Below, piece by piece: positions 23,682 through 35,300 of a stretch of 64,000 bases of DNA. Made by a program: the position numbers and the translations under genes. The notes below the pieces were generated by a model. That model ran no database searches and was not told the origin of the DNA. It saw only the letters and a list, made by a program, of their open reading frames with translations. Position 1 is the stretch's first letter. The number at the start of each line of letters is the position of its first letter. Source of the DNA: Umbilicaria muhlenbergii (taxonomy: Eukaryota; Ascomycota; Lecanoromycetes; Umbilicariales; Umbilicariaceae); the NCBI GenBank assembly GCA_000611775.1, contig KK106982.1:2971992-3035991 (forward strand), read 5' to 3'.

Positions 23682-24629
23682 TCATTTCGAAGTCTGACAA
23701 TCAATGGCCGACTTACCATCATGACCCGGAGAGGCTTGGGGGCCGGTGGGAGCCTTCCTATTCCTCCAGTCTCGATGTCGGCAAACGTGCCACAACAACC
23801 ACTTCAACACCCAATTGTATATCCTGCCGTCTTCGACATGGCCAATATTATAGTAGTAACGCGGCCATGGTTGGGCTTCACCCCAGATTGAGGTGATGGC
23901 GCTATTGATAGCTGCAGGATCCAGCTGTTCCCACTTCCATGGTCGCTTGACGTTCGGATCGGATTTATGCTCGAGCTTTAACACACTGCGATCACCATGC
24001 GCGAGATACTTGAACCACCCGGCTACAGCTTCTTTCTGACTCAAAATCAGTTCCATGTCTCGGCCATGGAGATAAGAAGGGCCGGGACATTACTCACCCA
24101 CATTGCTTCAAACTTCCTATTGTCATCCGGATTCTGCTCGTTCAGGCCTAAGGCTCGATAGAACTCGCCCTTGGTTGAGCTTTGTCGGATACCTGGCATC
24201 GTCGCGTCTGAGACTACCTGTCTTGTAGGTGGAAATCTACAACATTAGTAAGTGATTCAAGTTGTACATTAAAGAGCCAGTTGACTAACCTGTTCGAAAA
24301 TAACGCAGGTGCAAATGCGAGATAGCAAGCTGGCTCTCTGATGTCGAAATTTGATCTGGTATCCAAGTCCGCGATTCTTCACCTGCCGGTACCTCTTATA
24401 TGGACTTCCTTCCAGAAGAAATCCAGACGCCGCCAGCAAACACGTCTGGTATGTTTTTGGTCTGCTTTTCCGCTGATTTTCTTATGCCCATTAACTTCGG
24501 CCGAAACTCAATTCACCCCTTGTCGTTTGCTGCCATCCTCATTCGAGACCCAGACTCGGGTTGCAGCTCATTATGGCGAGAGACTTGCATTGCAATTTCA
24601 ACTTCGGACCGAGGTGTTGAACGAGACAT
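23682..24629 (-). CDS. Unrecognised small protein, family member 1 (spliced)
   Basis: I do not recognise this family. Four exons assemble cleanly: 24629-24517, 24376-24290, 24236-24098 and 24035-23682, with GT-AG borders, giving 230 aa. The N-terminus (MSRSTPRSEVEIAMQVSRHN) has a Ser/Arg-rich start. The middle reads DIREPACYLAFAPALFSNRF and later GEFYRALGLNEQNPDDNRKF. The C-terminal half is Trp-rich (KEAVAGWFKYLAHGDRSVLK, NWVLKWLLWHVCRHRDWRN). The C-terminal half clearly resembles that of the gene at 25275-25794: GDRSxLK, IW, a Tyr-rich loop, NWxxxWxL and RDxRN appear in both in the same order. No signal peptide or obvious membrane helix. The exon assembly is my inference from frames and paralogue similarity. 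Confidence 0.55.
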
Positions 24630-25274
24630 CTTCCTGCGATGAGGACTAGGGCAATCATCGCACGACATTTGAAGCAGCTTGGCGGCAGCGCCCACCGCGC
24701 CTGTTGGCAGTTTCGTTAGAGCAAACAAGCTACCATGCGTACGAGAGTTGCCGTTTAACAGTGCGAGACCTGCTGTACCACAAGACTTGACCAATCACGT
24801 CTTTAGGAAGCGGCGCTGCTGAGCCATTGTTTTGGTTTATCTCCGAGCCACATCTGCATGAGGGAGTTGGACACTTCCGACGATTCTGTGTATTGCATCA
24901 ACCTATCTACGACAGAAAGAAGCTGCTACACCATGTATATTCGATGTTGACTGGCAACGCAAAGACCATCGCCCCAGGTGTCCACGTGCCAATGCGCTTG
25001 CATTTGAACGCTCGCTCAGGTTATGAAGGCACGACTGCGATGCAGGGATACCAGGTGTTCTAAATCTGGACGATGCTAGACCAGTGGACCCTTAAGCATA
25101 CAGACCAGCAGTGACACGTCGCCACTCCTATTGGTAATAGGCGGACCATGTTCGCGCGCATGCCGATCATGCCTTGCGATAACCGTCCCTAGCTGGGTCG
25201 TAGTAACCAAGCGGGCCTTGGCCGGCAGCGGTGGTTTTACTGGCTTCTGTTGATGTACCTGAAGGAGGACCGCA
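24630..25274. other. Spacer between the two paralogous small genes
   Basis: About 645 bp with no coding region I can defend. It should contain the promoter of family member 1 and the 3' end of family member 2, both on the minus strand. Confidence 0.35.
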
Positions 25275-25794
25275 TTAGCTTCGAAGCCAAAAACGCATAT
25301 GCTCCAGATGTGATGGCTCACCTTCTTCCGGGCTTGCGTCGACATGATCATCGTTTTCAAGGTTGGAAGGAGTCCCTCTCTTGTTGCGAGGGTCGCGGGC
25401 CCGAAATATGGAGTACAACATCCAGGCAATGATCCAATTGTCTCCACCGCCGGTACGACCTCGCTCGTACATCATCCGTGTCGTCGCCCCCGCGCCGGTC
25501 CAGATCCTCATGACAGCATCCCTGAAAGCTGTTTCCGAGACCTGAGCAGCTGCAAAAGGTCGCTCGGCACTAGCGTATTTTGGTTTCAGAATGCTTCGAT
25601 CTCCGCACATCACTTCATATTCTCTGGATGCTTCCTCCTAAGCTAGGTTAGCCTGGGTTCGTGGTTATTTGATTGGCCGGCTATACCCTCATCAAGTTGA
25701 ACAACGCTCTATGATGTTCGTTGCTAATGTCCAGACGTAGGGCGGCGAGGAATTCCTGCCTCGGGCGGCTCTTGTACACTGGTCCCGTTGCCAT
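25275..25794 (-). CDS. Unrecognised small protein, family member 2 (possibly 5'-incomplete)
   Basis: Paralogue of the gene at 23682-24629. Two exons (25794-25687, 25637-25275; intron with GT-AG ends) give 156 aa and keep frame. Exon 1 carries VYKSRPRQEFLAALRLDISN, parallel to the QEF/GEFYRALGL segment of member 1. Exon 2 continues with EEASREYEVMCGDRSILK, aligned to KEAVAGWFKYLAHGDRSVLK, then FRDAVMRIWTGAGATTR and NWIIAWMLYSIFRARDPRNK. The intron sits at the homologous position in both copies, which supports the model. The N-terminal exons of member 1 (start MSRSTPRS) have no counterpart I can find upstream, so this copy may be truncated or start in an undetected exon. The C-terminus is acidic and unlike member 1. 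Confidence 0.5.
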
Positions 25795-28229
25795 TATCCG
25801 CTAGGAGGTCAAGTGAGCATAACATGGACAAGAATGAGACGGCTTGTAGAGTTATACCAACCCCATTACATCCTTACGGACCCGCCCAGACGGGGCTTGC
25901 CCTATCAGGCCTGGGTGGTCCAAGGTCTGGATGACCTACGTATCCTTCATTCGCCATGATTTGAAGCACACACCTTCGAGAACATCGTTACATGCCCGGT
26001 CACGAAGACGGACGATACCATGGCGTGAAGCCACTGCGATGTGCGGTACCCTGAGATCTAGATCTCGCGTCTATCAGTGCTGAATCGACTGGGGCACTGA
26101 ATATCTCTCCAGGGGGGGGTTCGTCTTGGCGACTCGAAGGGTGGAGCTAGCGAAGGAGGTGGTAGCCGCACGCACACTTGGAGGCTTCGAAATGCCTCGT
26201 TCGTAGTTTCTTACTGGTTTTAAGATCTCACCACACGGCGATAGGGGACCGCCACAATCTTGGACGGCACTGACAGCGGCGCCGGCGCTTCCGGGACGTC
26301 AATGTCAGCTCCAATTGCCCTTTGTAGAGAGCGGGCATTGCCTTCGGCAGTGATGTTTCAGCACATGAGCAAGAGGAATGCATTAGCTACATGTCATATA
26401 TTGATGGCTGAGTACTAGCCTACCTCCGTGGAAGGATTTCCGCGAAAGGAGGTCCCCCCACTTAGCTACGGTACGGAACTACCTCTATCTGATACAATCA
26501 AAGTCGCCGCTTGCTCTCCCACGGCGAGCGCAGATCATTTTCCTGACGACGCACCTTCCAATTGGTTTCCAAGGCGGAACATAATGATCAGCCACAAGAT
26601 GTCATCTGGGAGCCACGACCCGACATAGCGGAAAGTGACAGACCGGAAAACGAGAGATGCATGAAGGCTTGCAAGCATGAGCGAAATCATTGGGCCCTCC
26701 GGGTCACGCTTACTGCCGGCTACTCTGGGTCGTGCTTCCAAGAGCCTACCGGCAGCCAATCGCTCGAATTCGCACGATTTGCATCCAGCCATTACCACAC
26801 AGCCTTCGCGGACTGGAGCCCGGCACCATGGCATCTGAACGCGTCGCCTCCTAAGCTTTTCCCACGCACTACTTAGTCCTACCCTTCGTACACATGGTGA
26901 CATGGTCCCCTTCTCCCCCCCGACCTGAGTAATTGACCAAGGGCGGTGAGTCGGTAGCTGAGGTTGTTTGCTACCCCTGCCCGCACCCACTCCCACACGG
27001 CATATGCAGCTGCTCACCTCCTGTCAATCATATGTAAGTGGCGGGCCGACGTCCCCCCAAGGTACCTAGTGGGCCCTTGCTTGTGCCCTTGTCCAGCTGC
27101 GATCCGCTACCGTGGATAAAGCAAACCTTAGGCATGCAGCATGATGCAGCCACTTCATCATCCATCGCCGCCTTCTGATTGGGAGGGCGTGACGGCGTGA
27201 GCCGGGGCAGATTTGGACCAGCCTGGTTTGCGTCAAACAACCCCGGGTTATCGGTTCCAGACATCCGATCTCAATTGCCATTTGGTGAAACCGGGGCGTG
27301 GGGCGTACAGATATCACCAATAATGCAGGGCCTCCGGTGTCGACGTGCGGGGCCAAGGGCCAAAGGCCACGGTCCACGGACCCTGATCACGAGGTCGGAG
27401 GGGAGAGGGGCGAGGGGCGAGGGGAGAGATGAGAGGGTTGGAGGTTACGCGTAGAGGTTACAGATGCGAAATGGAAGCGGTGCTGATTCCCGAGCCTCCG
27501 TGAGCATCCAAGATTGGCCCTGCTGCCTGCACGGTGATGGTGGAATCTGCACGATGGGGCGACATGGGGTGCACGTCCTTCCGGCCTCGATCAAGTGTGA
27601 CAGCGGTGCAGCAAGAATTACCTTAGCACTGCGCACGCCCTGCTGATGGGCTTTTGCTTCAAGCCATGCCGCGCGCCCCATACGCGAGGACGAGAGTGAG
27701 CTGAGATGAAGAATGGGCGGGAGCTTGAGATGGCCGATCGAGGCTCCGCGAGCCCGTTCAGGCCAGGTAGCCATCCTCCCTACACCCGGTACCGTACCAC
27801 TTGCTCGGGGAAGAAAGATGCTTCTGAGTAAGAGTGCGAGTGATAGTCTTCTTTGCCCACAGAGGGCCCTGCGGGAAATTCCATCAAGACGTAGAGTAGA
27901 TAATCCTCACATTTCTTGACCCTGTAGCCTGCAGAGTAAAGCATTGCGGAAACGGTCCAGCATGGCACTGGACGGACAGCACGAGTTGCGGATGGACTTG
28001 GTCTCTCTGATGATATCGTAATCACGCCGAGCCACGACGGCATTAGTAGACCAGTGCTCTATAATCACTATATCGTTAGTCTCGACGAGTAGAAACAGCT
28101 ATTACAGCTCATCAGGCATCATTAGACTGACCAGAGCTTGACAGACACCTAAACCCACCGCAGCAACTACGCCTACACCGTGGAGTACAACCGGTATCGC
28201 ACCTCCATGCCTCATCCATCGGAATCAGG
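25795..28229. other. Gene-poor stretch without recognisable genes
   Basis: About 2.4 kb. Several open frames of 60-160 codons occur on both strands but overlap each other and resemble nothing. A purine-rich run of agggg-type units lies at about 27391-27437. I detect no terminal repeats or transposase motifs. It may be decayed accessory sequence. Confidence 0.35.
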
Positions 28230-29535
28230 GTATTCAACGACTCAATGCGATTGAAGCCTCAGGAAGTCTGGTCTCAAGGTCTCCAAAGTCATTCTTGAAG
28301 CCATGTCTTACGGCTCAAGCGACTGGCAGCCATGGGTATTAGATGATGAGTCAATACCTCCACTCGAGCATGCATACAAAGGTAGCCTCTGGCTCCAACT
28401 TGAACGTATCACGAGTGTACTAACAGACCATAGTTGGCCTAATTACGTGGGACACCGTAACACGCCCTCCTCCGCATGACAACCTCTCCACAACACCAGA
28501 CCTCGAGCATTAACGCCAATCCCCTCATACAGGCCGGTGTATACTTTGACGGACGATCCGAAGAACTCGTCGGGAAAGCCCTCACGGAATACGACGTCCC
28601 ACGTTCAAAGTCGTGGTCCTATCCAAATGCTACTTCGGTGTCGACACCAGCGGCAAGCAACCACCGATCTCCGTCGTAATGAAGAACGACGGGGAAGTGG
28701 TGAACCAAGTCGGACTGTCCCGTACACACATCTTCGACGCCGTGAACAAAAGCGTAAAGAGACTGGGCACCTACATCGACATCTTGCAGATCCATCGCCT
28801 GGACCTTGATACGCCGAGAGAAGAGATCATGAAAGCGTTGAACGAACGTGGTAAAGAGTGGCAAAGTATGCTACATCGGTGCCAGCTCCGTAAGTCTATA
28901 TTTCCGTTTCATAGAAGACTCGCACCCATTAAAGGCGTCGTGAAAACCCCGTCTCGACTCTATATCGCTAACCCGCCTCTCCTCCCAGATAGCAGCCTGA
29001 AACTTCCAAACCCTCCAAACCATCGCCGCTCCAGCACACCCGGCACCAACCCATCTCCACGTAAAACGACTACAGCCCCCTCTACCGCGAAGAACAGCGC
29101 GAAATACTCCTCTACTGCCGCGACGTCGGCGTTGGCTGCATCTTGTAAGTCTCTCCTGCCCTGCCCTGCCCTGCCCACCCCACTCTCCCAGCCGCTCCTC
29201 AACAAATCCGCTTACCCAAACCCCACACAGGTGGTTCCCCCTCGCGCGAGGAGAGGGACGAGGTGCTGAAGAGTATGATTCGCAGCAGTCGGGAGACGTA
29301 GACGGACGGGGAGATTATCGGGAGGGTAGAGGAGGTGGTGGGGACGAAGGGGTGGGCGATGGCGAGGGTGGCGGTGGTGTGGGGGTTGGGGAAGGGGGGT
29401 GAATCCGATTTTTGGGTTGTGGAGTGGGGAGAGGATTGATCGGGCGGTGCGGGCGGTGGGGTGGAGGTTGGAGGAAGGGGATTTGGGGGGCGGTTGGAGG
29501 AGGAGTATGTGGTGAGGGAGGTTCGGGGACATTAG
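28230..29535 (+). pseudogene. Aldo-keto reductase pseudogene
   Basis: Recognisable remains of an NADPH-dependent aldo-keto reductase along its whole length, but not translatable. Readable pieces in order: SGLKVSKVILEAMSYGSSDW, an intron, LITWDT, a second intron, AGVYFDGRSEELVGKALTEY, then after a frameshift near 28605-28612 VVVLSKCYFGVD and RLGTYIDILQIHRLD. A further frameshift near 28841-28848 gives GKVCYIGASS. After an intron, the conserved MAAWEFQTLQ motif reads IAA-stop-NFQTLQ (TGA at 28997-28999, TGG expected). Another frame change leads to DYSPLYREEQREILLYCRD, a TAG follows at 29299-29301, and the C-terminus ends near 29535 (EEYVVREVRGH). The catalytic Asp/Tyr (WDT...VY) remain, but at least three frameshifts and two stops argue against function. 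The 5' end is uncertain. Confidence 0.85.
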
Positions 29536-30677
29536 GGGGGAGGTTGTGGGAGTGGGAACATGTGGGCGAGGATCAAAGGCTTGGATATGAAGGATAGTAG
29601 AAGGAAAATCAAACATTATGTATAATAAATGCATGCTACCATCTGCCATTTTTTTTCTTGTTGTATTCCAGGATTTACTATCCAACTACCCATCTCTTGT
29701 AAAGTTTCTCCCAACCCCATCTCCCTCCATCTCTCGTCTTCCTTCGCCCGCCCCACCATTTGCCGCGCCCCAAAAATCCCGCAACAACTTCCGCAACCCA
29801 GCTTGTGCACGCCCTCGTCCCATCCTCCCTCCCCAACCCCCACACCCTCTCCGCCATCCGAACAGAGCACAATCTCCACATCACCCAATACCAACCCAAC
29901 TCCTCCACCAAGCCCAACTGACCCTCAAACCAACCAACAGTCAGTCCGGAGTTTCGACTGGAGCCCTAAGAGGCCCTCGGAGCACTACACTAATTTCCAG
30001 GCCACTTGATCTATCCTGTAGCTTCCTCAAGTGAGCGTTGGTTCTTTGTGTTGTTGTGCAATATCACTCTTGACATCCAAAGCACACAATGAGTCGACGC
30101 ACTTTCACCACTACCACCGTATCAGGGTGGAGGTCGAGGGGGAAGTTGCACGGTCTGGATAGGGGGGAGGGGGGGTGGAAGCGGGATGAAGCGTGTTTAG
30201 TTTTAGGAGAGGAGGGGGTGGGCCGGGGGATTGGAGGAGATGGTGAGGGGGTGGAGAGGTCGGGTGGTGGGGTTGAGGGGGTTGAGGGGGTTGAGGGGGG
30301 GGGTGGAGGAAGAGGATGAGGAGCGTAAGGTGCAGTGAGTGGACTGGCTTGGAGTGTGCTATTCCAGTTCCTCGTTTGGCTTTGGGGTAGGGCTAGGGTG
30401 GGGAGTCTGGTGGAGTAGTGCGGTATTGAAGGGCGGTCTAGAAAACGTCGATGCGGGAGAGTGAGGCTGGTTGTTAGCTTGTCTACCTGGTGCGGGATGG
30501 GGTCGAATGCGTTGGGACGGTTTGGGCCTGCACGGGATAGCAAAGTGACTGGCGTGGTCATCATTGAATGGAGCAGGAAGAGGACCATTGAACTTATCCA
30601 GAAGTCATTCATGATCATAACCGTAACAAAGTCTCCCCACTTCCACCCGCAACCATGTCTGCCCCGCCCAAGCCCCT
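29536..30677. other. Low-complexity intergenic region with G-rich repeats
   Basis: About 1.1 kb. The plus strand is C-rich in its first half and G-rich around 30160-30305, where ggggttgag repeats occur in tandem (30269-30303) and could form G-quadruplexes. Long proline-rich frames on both strands follow from this composition and are not supported as genes. Confidence 0.4.
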
Positions 30678-31552
30678 TCAAGAAGTAGCAAAACACTCCT
30701 CCCTCACCTTCTCCTCCCTCTCATCCTCATGAACCTCCAACTCCTTCACCAACCCCGTCTTGATATCATAAACACACCCATGCACCTGGACGCCCCTCTC
30801 CCTCACCGCCTCAATCACATTCGGATTCGCCTTCAGCACCTTCACCCCGGCCTTCACATTCTCCTCCACCAATCTCCCGGTCTTCTCCTCCGCCCCCAAA
30901 TGTCCCAACTCCCCCGCAATCCTCGCCCGCAACTCCCGGAGCGGCAGCAACCACGTGTCGATGACGCCGATCTTCTTGTTCCCCAACGCCGCATTCACCC
31001 CGCCACAGCCCGTGTGCCCGCACAGCACCACATGCTGCACGCCCACGTGCGCGACGGCGTACTCAATCACGGCCGCGGCGCTCAGGTCGCCGGGGTGCAG
31101 GATGTTGGCGATATTGCGGTGGACGAAGACGTCGCCGGGGTCGAGGCCGAGGACGGTGGTTTCGGGGACGCGCGAGTCGGAGCAGCCGATCCAGAGGATG
31201 GAGGGGTGTTGGCCTTTGGAGAGGGTGGGGAGGAGGTCGGGCTTTTGCTGGCAGATGTGCTCGACCCAGGCTTTGTTGGAGGCGAGGGCCTTGTGGAAGG
31301 GGTCTGTGGGGTGGGGACGCTTTAGTCGCGGCGGGGTGGTGTGGATAAAGGAGAGTGAGGTGGGGAGGACGGAGCGGGTGGGGTTGAGGATGGTGCGGAG
31401 GGAGAGGGCCGGGCGGTGGAGTGGCATTGGGTTTGATGGGGGTGGGGGTGGGGGGGTTGAAGAGAAAGGTAGGCGGATGGGGAGAGTTGAAAGGAGATGG
31501 AACACGTACCTTCGGAGCCCATATTGGATTGATGCTGGTGCTGATGCTGCAT
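30678..31552 (-). CDS. Beta-class carbonic anhydrase, two possible N-termini
   Basis: Zinc enzyme interconverting CO2 and bicarbonate. The spliced model has exon 1 at 31552-31510, an intron 31509-31304 with strong signals (GAAG/gtacgt ... cacag), and exon 2 at 31303-30678, giving 222 aa. The start is His/Gln-rich (MQHQHQHQSNMGSE) and the core begins DPFHKALASNKAWVEH. Zinc and catalytic residues are present: CSDSR (Cys55, Asp57, Arg59) and HTGCGG (His111, Cys114), with the VHRNIAN and AVxEYAV signatures typical of the class. The intron is open in the same frame and contains a second ATG at 31425-31427. This would produce an N-terminus MPLHRPALSLRTILNPTRSV, which looks like a mitochondrial presequence. 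A cytosolic and a mitochondrial form from one gene is therefore plausible. Confidence 0.92.
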
Positions 31553-32362
31553 GGTTATGCTTCGGAAGCACAAACTCTAGTCCTCCGTACGTAGGAAGTT
31601 AAAAACTTTTTATGCCCCTTGCTTATCGTCCCACGAAAAGATAAAATATGACGAAGCCGCGGAGGAAAAAGAAACTGCTCTCGTGGATAAGCAATTCTCC
31701 AGGTAGCAAACGAAGAAGAAGAGAGACCGACCATTCAGGTCTCTTTATATCCCCACACCGGCAACCAACAGGCCGTTATACATATTCGAAAGTGGTGAGG
31801 GGAAAGACGAAGCGGAAGCGCTGCTCACATTGTTGGTGGGGATCTGGAACTGGACACAGGTGCGTTTCGGGAATCGAAGCATCGAGTTTACCGGTAGCCA
31901 GAGGAATAGCTGCTCTCATCACCCTTTATGCTGGACAGCTCGACGCCGTGAGCTCGTAGGCTCGCATACCGTCCTACATGCATTGAAAGCCGGGGGGAAG
32001 GGCTTTAATGTATGCAAGGGAGATTCTGTACGGTGCTTGTTCCGGTAAGGGCGGCGGTTGGAACGATCCCCGCACGCAGAAGCACGAGCAGATTGCGGGG
32101 TTTGCCTTGGTCGGGGCGCTGAATACGATGCATGGGAAGATGGAATAGTGGGTATCATCGGTCATTGAATAATGGCTTGGTCATCCATCAGAGTGGGGAT
32201 GGGGGAAGAAGTCGCGAGTTCACATGAACACTTGGATGTTCGATGCACGACGGACCACAGTTAACCCTATTCTGCTGCATTCGAATCATAGCGTGGGTCT
32301 GGAGTATACTCTCCAACTGTAGTGGTAACAGTTTGCCCAAACCATCCGATATCCTAGGCTAT
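31553..32362. other. Intergenic region between two minus-strand genes
   Basis: About 800 bp between the carbonic anhydrase start and the 3' end of the next gene. A plus frame at 31648-31959 is Lys/Arg-rich and resembles nothing known. It probably contains the carbonic anhydrase promoter. Confidence 0.35.
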
Positions 32363-35300
32363 TCATGCCTGCCCCTTCCAGCCCAATGTATAATCGATCC
32401 AGTCCCTGACGCTTCTGTCATTACCTGTGTGTCCCGCGCTATGCACCGCGTCCGTTTCACTATCAATATTTGTGACCTCTATCGGTGTATAATGAACCGT
32501 CTCCGTATCCCCACGGCTCCCCGCACCAGGTGCTTGTGCACCTACATCACCATCCCCAATGGCAAGGAGTACCCACTCTTGGACGCTTGTAGTCGCATCT
32601 TCACTGTTGGCTGTATGCCGCTGAGGAACCTGCTTGCGCAGTGTTGCATCGTCCATAGGGACTGGGACAATTGAAAGTACCAGCTGCTCAATATTCGTCG
32701 TGACTTGTTGCACATAGTTCAGTGCACTTGTTGCTGCATCGAGTTTTGGATCCAGGAGCTTTGGTAGTAAGACACTGAGCCAGAGGAGGCAGCACAAACG
32801 ATATTTGTTGCGGTCAATGATCGACCTGGCCTTCCGGAATGGAGTCGTAGACCAGGGTATGACCCTCTTAGTAAATCCCATCAAGGGTGGAAGCGGATTG
32901 TCATCAAACTCTGAAGAATAAATAGACTCCAGGTCAGAGTCCTCAACAACGGTTGCTGTTGTCTCATTCAAAGCATCTCTTGAGCCCTCGGATAGTTCGC
33001 TCTTGGTAGATTCCGTCAAGGCTGGGAATGGGTTCTCATCAAACTCTGAAGAATATATAGACTCTAGCTCAGAGTCTTCAACAATGGTTGCTGTTATCTC
33101 CTGAAAAGCACCGCTTGAGCCCTCAGATAGCTCACTATTGATAGGTCCCGTCATAAGCGGAAGTGGATTCTCATCGAATCCGGAAGAATACATGGACTCT
33201 AGGTCGGAGTCCTCAACGACGGTTGCTGATATCTCATCGACAGCGTCGCTTGATCCCTCGGATCCCTCGTCCGCGAATCGGACTTGTCTGGATACCAAAG
33301 GAATGCCGCCAGCAAAGAGTACCCTGGGTGGAGTAGCCCGAGTTGGCAGATTATGCTCAAGCCTGGGTGGTAGATAATATGTAGGCTCTCGGTCTTTGGC
33401 GAACGCCAACTTCATCTTGTAGCCGTCGCGTAGCGTTGGTAGCCTTACTCTGCCACGACCTGAACCATTAATGCCTCGGTAAACTATCTCCCCAACGCTA
33501 TCAGCCAATGTAATTGAGCCTGCGGAGAACGGTTAGCATGATGTGATATCTTCCAGAAGCACTCTTCTGGGCCAGTACGTACCTCCATTGACATGACATT
33601 GCAAAGAGCCACCCAAGACGGTCTTACCGACGACTCGTGGAAGATCGCATACGACGAAGTTCGTGTAGCCGTCTTCTTTGAACCCATCTGGTATATCCCA
33701 CTCATCCCATTGGAATTCGACTCTGACGGACTGTCCAGGTACCACCCTTTCAGTCTTGAAGAGCGTTGAATTACCATCAACAGTCTCGCGCCACTCCGCA
33801 GCATCCTCTGTAGCAAGCCGTCCATCAATAAGTGAAAGCTTGGGATTCCAATCATGGTGATCAATCGTCAACAGGAGAGGGCTCTTCGAGACTTGAACAT
33901 CTAGGCTGACCCGGCACTCTAGCATTCCGCCCAGCATTTGCGCAACGCTGAGTTCGAAATTCTGAACGACATCCTCCAATGTGACATTAGCTACAGGATT
34001 GTTCGGTTCTTCGAGTGCTTTGAAGTGGACAGGAACTTGTCGAACAAGTTTGACCATGATATCGTCCTTAAGACCTTCAGGGAACGCAAATGGTATTGGT
34101 ATTCGGTCAAACCGATACATTCTAACGCCGTCTTTGACATGCTCGGTCGTCTTCCAAGTGCTGAAGGAAGAACGGGCCCAATGTTCGACGAACAAACCCG
34201 GTGATGGGTCGGAGATAAGAACTGATTCTGCAACAACCTTCCCATCAGCAGGATGAATTTGGGGTACTGCCACAGTAATGGGCGAAATCCTTCCATAGGA
34301 CACGGTAAATACAAGTTCAACTGGTGATCCAGTATCGGCGGCATCCCGAACAATTGCAAGGCTTGCTTCAGTCAGATCGGAGGGCCTACCGTCCGGAGGT
34401 TGATGACTGTCGCACAGGACAACAGAGGTCTCTCCCTTGCCAAGATAACAAGTATCCGCGCAGAGAAACCAGTTCTTTATGGATAGGTATAAGGTGATCT
34501 GATCTGCGAAAAGGTCATAGTCCGGATGTTCTATACTCAGACAGGCATGATACTTGATCTGAAAACCTTCATCTTCTGACCATACAGCGGTACCGCACAG
34601 CCCAATTTCCATTGTATAGAATGGAATAGCGACCATTGGTTTCTTGAAACGCAAAGACAATTGCAGCGGTTCGGCGGCGATGAACATTCCAATGATCTGT
34701 CTCGCCGCGAACACGTGGCTACCAAAGAGGCTTTCAGTACGGAACTGGGCGTCGGGGGTTTTACTCTGGCCCAGTTCTGGTTCGATGATGAACGAAAATA
34801 ATCCAGTGACATTGCCAGGACCCAGTTGTGGACAGACCGCGATACTGAAAGATTGCCAATCATGGCCATCTAGGCTCACCAAACTTACCTCCGCCTCAAT
34901 ATCAATTTCGAAAGGCGTCAAAGTAATAGCTTCAGGGAAGCAGATCACCAGCTTGCCATCGTCAATCACCCAGATTGGACTAGGGTCTACCTCTAGCTTC
35001 TGACCTGAGATATGCGGCATGCAGGTTTTGCTTGCCTCGCGAACCCTTAAACAAGTGGTAGGTGAGGACGTCTGTCGTGGATGATGTGATGTGCAAGTCT
35101 TGGCTGCCTCGCGTACCCTTACATATGTCGTGGGTGAGAGTTGCTGTGAATGCGGTTGATCCTGAAGCTCGGATGACAACCCCAAGGGAGTCCGAGAAGG
35201 CGTGGGCGGGTTCGGTGAACCACTTTCATTGCCGTTATCTGGGAGGTCTTCGAAGATATTGAACCGTTCTTGGCCAGGCCCATCACTGTTTAAAGACTGC

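Noticed and set aside
26535-27017. Minus-strand frame of 160 codons in the sparse region
   Set aside because: Composition is not protein-like, it overlaps plus frames of similar length, and nothing is recognised.
30064-30696. Minus-strand frame of 210 codons, proline-rich
   Set aside because: Follows from C-rich low-complexity DNA; no splice structure, no family resemblance.
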